Assembly (NCBI RefSeq): GCF_036711975.1
Contig: NC_091971.1
Span: forward strand, 20,777,501-20,841,500
DNA from: Onthophagus taurus
Taxonomy: Eukaryota > Arthropoda > Insecta > Coleoptera > Scarabaeidae
DNA: 64,000 nt
Reading direction: 5' to 3'
Shown here: positions 44,951 through 56,500 of the stretch, one piece after another
Position numbering within the stretch: position 1 is the first letter of the stretch
Layout of the letters: each line of letters opens with the position of its first letter
Position numbers and translations under genes: made by a program
The notes under the pieces: generated by a model
The model's database searches: none
What the model was told of the DNA's origin: nothing
Seen by the model: the letters and a program-made list of their open reading frames with translations, nothing else

Positions 44951-45317
44951 TTTTAATTCGAAATGAATATTTTTACAAGATCTTTTTCAATGTTGTACTG
45001 GTGTTACACGTGTGAGTAAACTTAACTGTTCATAGGTTTGTAATAAAAGTAACTGTGAGTTATTATGTATTATCAAATTATCAGATAAATGGTATTTTAT
45101 TGATAATAATTGTTATCGTAAAAACTTTGGTCTTTGTATCCTATTTAATAGGTATTGGATGTAATAGAAAAATAGTTAAGTATCATGCTATTGAAATTTA
45201 TTGTTATGTTTTAGAGAAGTTTCAGAAAATTATATAAACCATTCGCGAAAAAAACATTTGAAAAGTTCCGTATAACGTAAATGGGATGAAATTCTCCATA
45301 TTTCTCTAGTAATAAAT
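44951..45317. other. Upstream flank of CRAL-TRIO C
   Basis: Resembles the flank upstream of CRAL-TRIO B (shared tgttacacgtgt and aaattatcagataa stretches), so the B/C duplication included some promoter-side sequence. No further feature called. Confidence 0.5.
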
Positions 45318-45378
45318 AAAAACGTAGGAAAAGTAAAAAACTTTTTTGAGAAATAATAATAAAATGTTTAATTTTATC

Positions 45379-45420
45379 AAGTATACATGTTTCGAAACTG
45401 ATGTTTCATCTTCAGTACCT
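45379..45420 (-). ncRNA. Hammerhead-like motif, left palindrome arm
   Basis: Minus strand: AGGTA, CTGAAGA, T, GAAAC-ATCA-GTTTC stem, GAAAC, AT, GTA, TACTT. Outer AGGTA/TACTT pair (one wobble). Mirror copy at 46463-46504. Confidence 0.45.
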
Positions 45421-46462
45421 AAATTTAAAAGAAATAAGAAACAATTAACAAATGTTAAACGGAACGTGTTAATACGGTAGGAGAAATCGGACTTTGAAAA
45501 AGTGAACTTACTTGGATTAATATACAATAAATGGAAAAATTATTAGGTAGTAGGTGGGGTTTAAAAATATATCAAGATATCTTTCTACTTTTCAACAGAT
45601 AAAAAATTATCATAAATAATTTTCAAAAAATTATAAACAAAAAACCCTTTCAACAATCTAGTCAATCTTGGAATACAAACATACAATGGGGTGTGGTTTA
45701 AAAACGTTTTATGTCGGTACACGTACGGAATACAGAATGATGAAAAATTCTTTGAAGTAATCAGTTAAAATTTATGGTATAGGCGGGTGTATTTGTTATC
45801 TAATAATTCATTTAATAGAACATTGGTGTTATCCTTGGAATGTTTATAGATCTCATATTCTTCCAGTAAGTCCAACTTCAAAGATTTAGGTTGGTGATGA
45901 ATGAGTTCTGTATTGTTAAGATTTATTTCAAACATATTAATGAAACTAATCATAAAATAAATCTTAACAATACAGAACTCATTCATCACCAACCTAAATC
46001 TTTGAAGTTGGACTTACTGGAAGAATATGAGATCTATAAACATTCCAAGGATAACACCAATGTTCTATTAAATGAATTATTAGATAACAAATACACCCGC
46101 CTATACCATAAATTTTAACTGATTACTTCAAAGAATTTTTCATCATTCTGTATTCCGTACGTGTACCGACATAAAACGTTTTTAAACCACACCCCATTGT
46201 ATGTTTGTATTCCAAGATTGACTAGATTGTTGAAAGGGTTTTTTGTTTATAATTTTTTGAAAATTATTTATGATAATTTTTTATCTGTTGAAAAGTAGAA
46301 AGATATCTTGATATATTTTTAAACCCCACCTACTACCTAATAATTTTTCCATTTATTGTATATTAATCCAAGTAAGTTCACTTTTTCAAAGTCCGATTTC
46401 TCCTACCGTATTAACACGTTCCGTTTAACATTTGTTAATTGTTTCTTATTTCTTTTAAATTT

Positions 46463-46504
46463 AGGTACTGAAGATGAAACATCAGTTTCGAAACATGTAT
46501 ACTT
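46463..46504 (+). ncRNA. Hammerhead-like motif, right palindrome arm
   Basis: Exact inverse copy of the motif at 45379-45420, here on the plus strand. Any transcript crossing the whole palindrome would contain this motif and its antisense, and would also fold on itself. Confidence 0.45.
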
Positions 46505-47364
46505 GATAAAATTAAACATTTTATTATTATTTCTCAAAAAAGTTTTTTACTTTTCCTACGTTTTTATCCGTATAACGTATTGAAATTTAAAATTTTGCTG
46601 AAAAAGTGCACAGCGTACTGATTGACTAATATAAAATAAACCACATAAATTTGTAATAAAAGTAACTAGTTTTGTTAATAACATAGTCTAGTAATAGTGT
46701 CATTTATAGTATTAAATTTTTTAAGTCCCGATTTCTTGAAAACGGGATATTGGAACAGGATTTTTATTGCAACTTCGTACACCATTTTTTTAACACTTTT
46801 TTTGGCTAACTTTGAATAATTTTAAACACCTCAGAAAATAAAAAAGTTTTTATCGTTTTAAATAATATTACACATATTACACACGGATATTTACTATCCG
46901 TGCAAAAAGTCAAGACCCCTCACTTTAGAGATCGATATCTTGGTAAAATTGCGATAAAGTTTATTGTAATCAGTGAACATTTTGTGCATATCACATGTTA
47001 TTTTGGAAATTTTCGGATCCGCGGTTTTTCTTTTATCGTGAGTTAAATGAAAAAAGTATCCGATTTTTGAGAGTATCAGCAACTTTGTCCACTTTGCGAT
47101 TTTTTTTCTCCAAAACTATTTGACGAAAATTTGAACTGGTGGTAAACCGATGTGTTCTTAATGTGGGGCATATGTTATTTTATCGATATTCCATATAGGT
47201 AGTTTCGCGGAAAATCTCGGTTTAGTAGGGTGTGGTTATTTCGAAAACGACCTGGCAGATTTCAACGCGGTTTTTACCAAAATATGTCAAATAATTACGT
47301 TTATCGGATACCGTTATCAGTTTTTCAAAGTTATGTCTCTCTAATGTTTTTAGAGCGATGTAAG

Positions 47365-47605
47365 CGAATTATAAATTAAAAAGAAACAGAAATAAGGTCT
47401 GTGGGGAGAGGGGAGTTCCGTTCAATCGGAAAGATGGTGCGTTCCAGACAGTACGTCGCGCCTTTATCTTACCTACATAAAGAAATAAGGCAAGCCGTCC
47501 TGTCTCTGGATCACCCACCAGGACCATCTTTTCGGATTGGAGGAAACCCTCCTCTTCCCGCATGGCTTATTTCTGTCCCTTTTTAATTTATAATTTGCTT
47601 AAATC
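47365..47605. repeat. Foldback hairpin repeat, copy 2
   Basis: Arms of about 110 bp start attataaattaaaaagaaac and end with the inverse gtccctttttaatttataat. They share gatggtgcgttccag and tacgtcgcgcctttat with copy 1 at 26970-27208. Confidence 0.7.
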
Positions 47606-47629
47606 GCTATATATCAATATATATATCAA

Positions 47630-48615
47630 TTGCCCCTCTTCCCTTCCTGAATCCCGCCTGCCCATCCGGCACCAATTCCACCCTCTCCATTTCCTCTTCC
47701 AACCTCCCCAGCAGTATCTTTGCATAAATTTTGAAAGTTGTGCCCAACTAGGTGATCCCTCTATAATTGCTCACTACCCTTTTACTCCCCTTTTTATACA
47801 GTGGGCATATTATCCCCATCCTCCACCTGTCCGGGAACCTCTCCCCTATCCATACGTCGTTGATTACCTTCCATAGTTTCTTCTACACTGTCTCCGTCGC
47901 CTCCAACCATGCCTCATTCTGGATCTCAACCTCTCCAGGCGCTCTTCCCCTCTTCAGTCCCCTCAACACTGCTTCCTTTTCTTCCATTTCTTCCAGTGTT
48001 ATCTCTTCTCCTCCTTGCACCCCTCGCTCTCCCTCTCCCAGTCTTTTCTCTTCCACCCCTCCCAACAAACCCATGAAGTAGGTTCTCCATTCAGTCATTT
48101 GTATATCTCTGCTGATTTTCTCTATTCCCTTCCTCACTGTCTTTAAGTATCTCCATACCTCATTTTCCTCTTTCAACTCCTTAATCTTCTCAGCCTCCCT
48201 TTACTTCAGCTCCATCTTCTTTTTCTTGCATTCTTCTTTGTATTTTCTCCTGGCCTCTATATATCTATCTATCGCTACCTCCTCTCTCAGCCACTGACAA
48301 TTTTCTTCTAGCTTTTCGCTTGGCCTCTCTATATACCCTATCCCACCATTCGTTCCTTCTGGACCATTCGGCTGGTAATCCGACTCTACCAACGCCCCAA
48401 CCCTAAATGTTTCTATTCTCTCCCACATTCCTTGGTCCAGTACCACATAATGTATCACGGACGCCCCGTATAGGTATATTCCCCTTCATCTCCTTCCTCC
48501 CTATTCCCATTCAGTATCTCCCATCTCCTTTCCTCTACCCAACTCAGCATATCTCTTCCTTCTCCATTCAAAAACTTATCCCCTTCATCCCGTATTCTTG
48601 CATTAAAGTTGACAA
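47630..48615 (-). mobile_element. LINE endonuclease-RT fragment, same family as 9530-11800
   Basis: Minus strand in order: end of the endonuclease (WEILNGN, YTYTG, RVGALVESDYQPN at the position of SDH.P, where His is replaced by Tyr), then a coiled linker. The RT start follows (VLRGLKRGRAPGEVEIQNEA), then MGIICPLYKKGSK, KIYAKILLGRLEEE and LVPDGQAGFRKG, where it stops. Frame changes near 48190 and 47880. GC-richer than its surroundings, as is the related copy. Confidence 0.8.
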
Positions 48616-48714
48616 AGTTGCCGGTACCGTAAAAAATCGGGTAATTTTTTGATTTAACTTTATGACAATTTTTTTCATCGAGCGGTTATGAAGTTATCGA
48701 TCTCTAAAGTGAGG

Positions 48715-49580
48715 GTATTTATTAGCAGTATTTAGTGCACTGCCAACAGTATGCAATCTTATATTAGCACTAATCTTCTACCAGTAGGTTGTGGTCATGG
48801 ATTTCACATATTTAGTCTTTTAGTCTTTTGCAAACGGTATGTTCCAAAGTATAGTTCCAGTTTCCTGGAAGTAGCATCTAACCTTTGCCAACACTATTTA
48901 GTCTTCTGGCAGTAGTATGTAGATATCAATTAACAGTATATAGTTTTTTGCTGGTACGTAATGAGAAAATTTGGAATCGTCATTTTCCTCATAAATAGAT
49001 TGTGCCACCATTAAGACCAAGTGCTAGATTCGATTTGTTGAGCCTTTGCTCTAATATAGTGTGTCATGTACTTTATGTCGCCCTCACGCATCATCAGCAA
49101 TATCAATTCATATTTTGCTGGTTGGTACACCAACGGTTGCTTGTCCATCGTTAGGTATGGTCCTGAAATAAAATTTTTACGGCAAATTAATAATTATGAA
49201 ATAAAAATAAAACAAAAAGAAAATAACAGCCAACAAAGTCAGAATAGGTGACTAGAGGAAGTGGAAGCGACAGAAAATAAGCGCTTAAATTCCCTAATGG
49301 AGATACGGAATATGTCGGAATATCCCCAAGCCGCAGCCGGTGCGCTGAAAATGATCGCAAGTGCGACCCATTCTCAGAATAGGAGAGTTTTGAAAAGTAT
49401 TTGAACGAGGAATATGACGAGAGGACACTAGAGGACGAGAATCAATTACATTATTAATGATTTTGTAGTATGTTAACGCATCACTACGAGATTGAAGTTA
49501 CGACATGCAGGTTCATACTCAACATAATCCACGTTAGTCCTGTAGCTGAGGAGCATCAAAAATTTTTCTATTCTACATAT
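48715..49580. other. No gene recognised
   Basis: Contains loosely repeated tttagtctt...cagtatgt phrases at 48720-48960 and otherwise nothing supported. Confidence 0.35.
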
Positions 49581-50160
49581 ATCAAATTGATATTGGGGAT
49601 TCCAAACTACAAAAATTTAACACGCTATGAACATATGCAAAATGTAATAATTTAATTGCTTTGATGTCTATAAATTTTTTTGTTGTTCTAAGCACAAAGC
49701 CAAGCATACGCCAAGCTTTGGAAACCACCCCGTCAACGTGTTTCTCTAAGGTAAATTTGTGGTCGAATGTCACACCAAGATTTCTAATATGAGATACTCT
49801 CGACATGGCAACTTTCTTGTGAAAGAAATTATATAACATTTGCTCAAATTGAGCGTAATGAGGTTCGAGTCGCAGTACTATTGCAAAGCGCCAACGTCAC
49901 GCTGCAACCCCTAACAGTCCAGAGGTGAGGACACACCCGTAAATAATTTAAGATCATCAGCATACATTAAAGAGTGAGATTGTTTCAAAACAGCTAATGT
50001 ATCGTTAATGTAAATATTAAACAAAAGGGGTCCTAAGTGACTGTCCTGCAGTATACCCGAAGGCATTGAAAAAGAACTAAATTTATGTCTTTTGATTAAC
50101 ACTAACTGAGTTTTTCCCCGCATATAGGAGGCTAACCATCTGACCAAGTAGCAAGTATTT
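49580..50160 (-). mobile_element. LINE reverse transcriptase remnant
   Basis: The minus strand has WLASYMRGKTQLVLI, SGILQDSHLGPLLFNIYIND (a mutated GVPQGSHLGPLLF..YIND loop), SLMYADDLKLF (catalytic box, about 49980), then after a gap IRNLGVTFDHKFTLEKHVD. Jockey/I-like. Broken by stops and a deletion. Confidence 0.75.
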
Positions 50161-50226
50161 CTTTCGCAAAAATTCGTTTATGCTCCAGCTTGCGAAGGAC
50201 AATCTCAGTGAGTTAGAAACGGTTAT

Positions 50227-50517
50227 TTATTCCAGGCATAAGTTTTCGTTGACGAAATTATCGTTTTCGTCTATATCGGTTAACTCGTCTGATGAACTTG
50301 TATCTTCTAGACATTGATTTTGAATCTTCTTTATTACATTGTGCAGAAATAAAATAAGACGTCGTTCATTGTAGTCCAGGATTAATCTTGATACAATGTT
50401 TTTAATTCTATTATGGCATTTCATATTTTCAACATAGGTAAGGTAAGCCAAGGTTGGAAACTTGACGTAAATCAACCCACAAGTATAAATAGCGAGTGGG
50501 TTTTCGAAAAATGCCAT
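50227..50517 (-). CDS. Unrecognised 96-codon ORF with acidic end
   Basis: Open from ATG to stop, ending in a Ser/Asp/Glu-rich stretch (TSSSDELTDIDENDN). I recognise no domain. It neighbours LINE debris and shows no clear splice sites, so it may be a chance ORF or the remnant of a transposon protein. Confidence 0.2.
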   Translation of the reverse strand: MAFFENPLAIYTCGLIYVKFPTLAYLTYVENMKCHNRIKNIVSRLILDYNERRLILFLHNVIKKIQNQCLEDTSSSDELTDIDENDNFVNENLCLE

Positions 50518-50969
50518 TTAGCATCGTGACCTCTAACCATCTTGGCTTGAATTACTATGTATATCCAGGAACAAGAATACTGTTTAGCGGAGTTCCAAAC
50601 CATGCTATTTCACTGAAGAAATCTTATGTTACCATTATAATTAATTTTAATGATTTTAATACAATTTTGTTAGAACGATTCGGGATTTATATTTAAAATG
50701 AATCTTAATAAAGATTTAATAACACACAGAGTATTACTTTACAAATCATTTTAATTAATTGAAAATAATTGAAAAGGAAGTATAATTTAATTTTTTTCTT
50801 CTATGTACACACACATCACATACTTCACCCTAACTAGTTATTTACACTAATAAATCAACAAACAAAAACTTATCTGACTAATAAAAAAAATTATAATAAT
50901 AAAACAAAAGTCAACCAGGTTATTGTTACATATCACATTAAAATAGTTAAGAAAACCGTCGTTTTCCCT

Positions 50970-52986
50970 TTAGAAATCTTCAAATTGCTTCAATTCGGCT
51001 TCTTCCAAAGGTCTTGCTGTTCTAAAGTCAACTTCCGGATACTCATCAAAGTTACTTGTATCTCCATCATTAGAAATCTTCGGTACAATAGGAGGCTAAA
51101 GAAAGATTAAAAATTATTTAGTTAATTAACTTTAATATTAATAAATTACCTTTAATTTACGCATGATGACATCTTGCCAATCGATTCCTTTGAACCATCT
51201 ATGCCTTTTAATGTCATCTGCACCACTCTAAAAGAGTAAAAATTATTATAAATAGAATTGATTAAAAATAACTTTAAATTTTAAAAATAACAAGATAATA
51301 GATAAAGAATTGTTTGTAATGCTTACTTTCATATTCCCTAATCTCTTCGTTCTATCTTGAACCAATAATTTTTTGATTAAATCTTTCGCAACGGGATCCA
51401 TGTGCCTAACCCATTCAATTTTTCCGCTTAAAATTTTTTCATAAATTCCAAATGGATTGTCGTCGTAAAAGGGTGGATAACCAACCAACATTTCATAAAT
51501 AAGAATTCCTATAAATAAATAATTGTTGTATATATCGGACAATAACATTACTTTATTATTGTATCTTTTAAATATTATGTATTTGTTCTTTATGATTTTT
51601 TAGTACTAAATAACACGAGTAAACATGATTTACACTTTTAAAACGATAAATATTATTACTACCAGTTATAAAAAAATGCTTTGTAACTTAACAAAATAAA
51701 ATTTACAGAAAATTTTCGTGTGCACATTGTGTAAGTAGTAACTTTGCCAAAAGAAACACGTGAAATATGAAAAAGTTTACTTGACGTCAATTGGACAGGC
51801 TTTTCTATCCAGTACTAATGGACTTTAATAAGCCTACACTTGAAGTTAATACTTTGTAGTAGACTTCAATAATTTTAAACGATATGAATGACGCAGTTTA
51901 AATCTAAATGGAAAACGTACCTAAAGCCCACCAATCAACAGCTTTATTATGTCCTTTACTTTGAATGATTTCCGGTGCTAAATATTCAGGTGTTCCGCAA
52001 AGAGTCCACGTTCGATCGGTTAATTTCTTAGCAAATCCAAAATCGGTTATTTTCAAATGACCCTCTTTATCAAGAAGAAGATTTTCAGGTTTTAAATCTC
52101 TATAAACAATGTTCTTCGAGTGTAAATAATCTACAGCCGATATAATTTCGCAAGCGTAAAAATTTGCATTTTGAGTACTAAATCTTCCTGCGTTTCTTAA
52201 ATACGAAAATAATTCTCCTCCACAAACATATTCGAAAAGCATATAAATACTTGTATCATCTCTATGGCACCAAAATCTGTTAAAGAAAGTAAAGAAAAAA
52301 AATTTAATAAAAAACGTTTTCTTTATTAACTTAAACCGTCCATAGCTTTACACATTAATGATTAAGTTCGGAGTTATTTTTAAAATAAAAACCAATTTAT
52401 ACAAGTCAAAAAACAGGTGGTTTAACGCATTTTGTTTAGTCGAACGTCGAATGTGAACAGTTTTTCGCGCGGCGCGTATTTTTGGCAGAGACGTTCTCTT
52501 GCGATCACCATTTTCTGTCGCCTTGAAAACAAACTATTTTCATCGTTCCTGTAGGCAGATGCGTTTTATTACAGGATGGACATCATCTCAGAGACTTTTA
52601 CCAAGTTTACAGCCCGTGGCCACAGAGAAACCAGTTTCGCATTCGCGGAACAGAACCGAGAGCTATGGACGGAAAACTTTCACCAAGAAATATCTCAATA
52701 TTTCTTTCTCCTCTCGTATAGTTGAGTTTTTTTTTATTTGATTATTTTAGCCTTTGTGTCGAAGGTCGGTGAAAGTAAGATATCCGAATGATTTTGAGAG
52801 AAAATAGATTTACTTACAAGTTTACGATGAAAGGATGATTGATTTCCAATAAAATATTCTTCTCGTTTTTAACATGTTCAACTTGTTTTAATCTTATAAC
52901 ATCGGCTAAGTTTAAAATTTTCATTGCGGAGTATTCATCCGTGGATTTATTACGACATAAAAGTACTCTCCCAAATGTACCAGTTC
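50970..52986 (-). CDS. Pka-C3: PRKX/Pka-C3-like cAMP-dependent-type protein kinase, 3' five exons (partial)
   Basis: Minus-strand exons: 52986-52818, 52276-51921, 51508-51327, 51227-51150, 51095-50970, all GT/AG and in phase. The visible protein starts inside the Gly-rich loop (TGTFGRV) and covers AMKIL with the VAIK-type Lys, [10 protein letters not shown] catalytic loop, DFGFAKKL, the activation loop [14 protein letters not shown] with its phosphorylatable Thr, and DWWALG. The AGC C-terminal tail follows ([18 protein letters not shown], ending QFEDF). The [15 protein letters not shown] phrase and a C-terminus ending EDF rather than FSEF match the PRKX/Pka-C3 branch better than classical PKA-C. 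The 5' exons must lie above 52986; none was found before the window end. A 5.4 kb satellite starts 0.6 kb upstream of the last visible exon. Confidence 0.9.
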
Positions 52987-53597
52987 CTAAAAAATAAAAA
53001 AAAAATTAAGTAGAATTTTTTTAAGAGAATGATATAGTAATAAACGCCCACAAATACAAAAGCAGGGAAACTAAACGCGATTTATATTCCTGAAATAAAT
53101 TTTTGGGCGAATGATAAAAGGGAATTTGGTTATAAAATTGTTTTGTTAAAACTGTTTGGTTCCTTAACGTTCTTATCTAAACAATTAAAAAATAACAAAG
53201 TAAATTTTCTTACAACCTACAAAATCTTGTTTTGCAATTATAAAAATATGGCGTAAACAAATGGTTATTTTAGGAAAATAAAATTTTCCTAGTCAATGAT
53301 ATCTATTTGACCAAATGATAAAACAATACTTCGGATAAAATAAACACAATATTTTTAAATTATACAATCAGTATTATCTACTTAATAAATTTTTATATTT
53401 AAATATACATGTTAGTGCTTGTAGATAGAATCCAACTTGAATTATTCCCCAAATTGCTGTATTCTACAGGTGTTAACCGATACTAGTACTACAAGGTTTG
53501 AAATAAGAATTTACGTGTTGCTCCATGGAAATTTACAAAATAATAGATACTAAATATTAGTTTTATGAACTTCAACGACTCCTTCTCAACGTTATTT
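52987..53597. other. Intron or upstream sequence of the kinase; nothing recognised
   Basis: AT-rich sequence between the first visible kinase exon and the satellite array. Confidence 0.5.
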
Positions 53598-56500
53598 CCT
53601 GATGCATTATGAATATTTTTTATTCATAATCTTTCTCCAATAGTTTAACTACTTACGTTATAGCTGGTTTTATTATGAAAAATCGTCCAATTTTAACATT
53701 TTGTATATGAAATAAGTATGGATTATGATTTCTTGATGCACTAGGAATATCTTTTATTCATAACGTATTTCTCTATCAGTTTTAGTGCTTAAATTATAGC
53801 TAATTTTATTAAAAAAAATCAGTATCCAAATTTGACATTTTGTCATGTTTAAAGTGTTTAAAATGTTTAAAGTGATATATTATATCACTTTAAACTGGTG
53901 ATAGATAAATTAATATGAAACAAGTATGGATTATGATTTCTTGGTGCATTAGGAATATGCACTTAGTTAATTTTATTAAGAAAAATCGCCCAATTTTGAC
54001 ATTTTGTGATTAATACTATATCATTTGAAACTGGTGATAGATAAATATGAAATAAGTATGGATTATGATTTCTTCATGCATTAGGAATATGTTTTATTCA
54101 TAACGTATTTCTCTATCAGTTTTAGTACTTATGCTATAACTAATTTTATTAAGAAAAATCGTCCAATTTTGACATTTTGTGATTTATGCTATATCACTAG
54201 AAACTAGTGATAGATAAATATGAAATAAATATGGATTATGATTTGTTGATGCACTAGGAATATCTTTTATTCATAACGTATTGCTCTATCAGTTTTAGTA
54301 CTTAGATTATAGCAAATTTTATTAAGAAAAATCGTCCAATTTTGACATTTTGTGATTAATGCTATATCATTTGTAACTAGTGATAGATAAGTATGAAATA
54401 AGTATGGATTATGATTTCTTGATGCATTAGGAATGTCTTTTATTTATAACGTACTTCTCTATCAGTTTTAGAACTTATGTTATAGCTAATTTTATTAAGA
54501 CAAATCGTTCAATTTTAACATTTTCTGATTAATGCTATATCATTTGAAACTGGTGATAGATAAATATGAAATAAGTATGGATTATGATTTCTTGATACAG
54601 ATGTTTTATTCATAACGTATTTCTCTATCAGTTTTAGTACTTATGTTTAGCTAATTTTATTAAGAAAAATCGTCCAATTTTGACATTTTGTGATTTATGC
54701 TATATCACTAGAAACTAGTGATAGATAAATATGAAATAAGTATGGATTATAATTTGTTGATGCATTAGGAATATCTTTTATTCATAACGTATTTCTCTAT
54801 CAGTTTTAGTACTTAGATTACAGCTTATTTGATTAAGAAAAATCGTCCAATTTTGACATTTTGTGATTAATGCTATGTCATTTGAAACTGGTGATAGATA
54901 AATATGAAATAAGTATGGATTATGATTGCTTGATGCATTAGGAATATCTTTTATTTATAACGTACTTCTCTATCAGTTTTAGAACTTATGTTATAGCTAA
55001 TTTTATTAAGACAAATCGTTCAATTTTAACATTTTCTGATTAATGCTATATCATTTGAAACTGGTAATAGATAAATATGAAATAAGTATGGATTATGATT
55101 TCTTGATGCATTAAGAATATGTTTTATTAATAACGTATTTCTCTATCAGTTTTAGTACTTATGTTTAGCTAATTTTATTAAGAAAAATCGTCCAATTTTG
55201 ACATTTTGTGATTTATGCTATATCACTAGAAACTAGTGATAGATAAATATGAAATAAGTATGGATTATGATTTGTTGATGCATTAGGAATATCTTTTATT
55301 CATAACGTATTTCTCTATCAGTTTTAGTACTTAGATTACAGCTTATTTGATTAAGAAAAATCGTCCAATTTTGACATTTTGTGATTAATGCTATGTCATT
55401 TGAAACTGGTGATAGATAAATATGAAATAAGTATGGATTATGATTGCTTGATGCATTAGGAATATCTTTTATTTATAACGTACTTCTCTATCAGTTTTAG
55501 AACTTATGTTATAGCTAATTTTATTAAGACAAATCGTTCAATTTTAACATTTTCTGATTAATGCTATATCATTTGAAACTGGTGATAGATAAATATGAAA
55601 TAAGTATGGATTATGATTTCTTGATGCATTAAGAATATGTTTTATTAATAACGTATTTCTCTATCAGTTTTAGTACTTATGTTATAGCTAATTTTATTAA
55701 GAAAAATCGTCCAATTTTGACATTTTGTGATTTATGCTATATCACTAGAAACTAGTGATAGATAAATATGAAATAAGTATGGATTATGATTTGTTGATGC
55801 ATTAGGAATGTCTTTTATTCATAACGTATTTCTCTGTCAGTTTTAGAACTTATGTTATAGCTAATTTTATTAAGACAAATCGTTCAATTTTAACATTTTC
55901 TGATTAATGCTATATCATTTGAAACTGGTGATAGATAAATATGAAATAAGTATGGATTATGATTTCTTGATGCATTAGGAATATGTTTTATTTATAACGT
56001 ATTTCTCTATCAGTTTTAGTACTTATGTTATAGCTAATTTTATTAAGAAAAATCGTCCAATTTTGGCATTTTGTGATTTATGCTATATCACTAGAAACTA
56101 GTGATAGATAAATATGAAATAAATATGGATTATGATTTGTTGATGCACTAGGAATATCTTTTATTCATAACGTATTGCTCTATCAGTTTTAGTACTTAGA
56201 TTATAGCAAATTTTTCTCTAATAAGTTTTCTCTATCATGGATTATGGAAATAAGTATGCATTAGGAATATCTTTTATTTATAACGTACTTCTCTATCAGT
56301 TTTAGAACTTATGTTATAGCTAATTTTATTAAGACAAATCGTTCAATTTTAACATTTTCTGATTAATGCTATATCATTTGAAACTGGTGATAGATAAATA
56401 TGAAATAAGTATGGATTATATATAAAATATAATAAGAATATGTTTTATTTATAACGTATTTCTCTATCAGTTTTAGTACTTATGTTATAGCTAATTTTAT

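Larger units (their letters stand above)
45318..46565. mobile_element. Near-perfect 1.25 kb palindrome built from a Penelope-like unit
   Basis: Arms 45318-45929 and 45954-46565 are inverse copies with no difference that I noticed, separated by about 24 bp. Consequently the same peptides appear on both strands. Each arm encodes ELIHHQPKSLKLDLLEEYEIY and VLLNELLDNKYTRL to a stop, reminiscent of the end of GIY-YIG-bearing Penelope-like proteins (LE..EI.KH...LN.). Each arm then has a hammerhead-like motif. The 12-mer CCGTATAACGTA flanks both sides (45268-45279 and 46568-46579), a possible target duplication. Confidence 0.7.
46918..48714. mobile_element. Possible DNA transposon bounded by 20-bp perfect inverted repeats
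   Basis: CCTCACTTTAGAGATCGATA at 46918-46937 is exactly inverted at 48695-48714. The 1.8 kb between contains a foldback repeat (47365-47605) and a LINE fragment (47630-48615) but no transposase. Internal sequence near 47310-47360 resembles the region just before the other foldback copy (26930-26970), suggesting the foldback is part of a larger repeated element. Confidence 0.5.

Noticed and set aside
47562..48081. Pro/Ser-rich plus-strand ORFs
   Set aside because: They are antisense shadows of the G-rich LINE coding strand.
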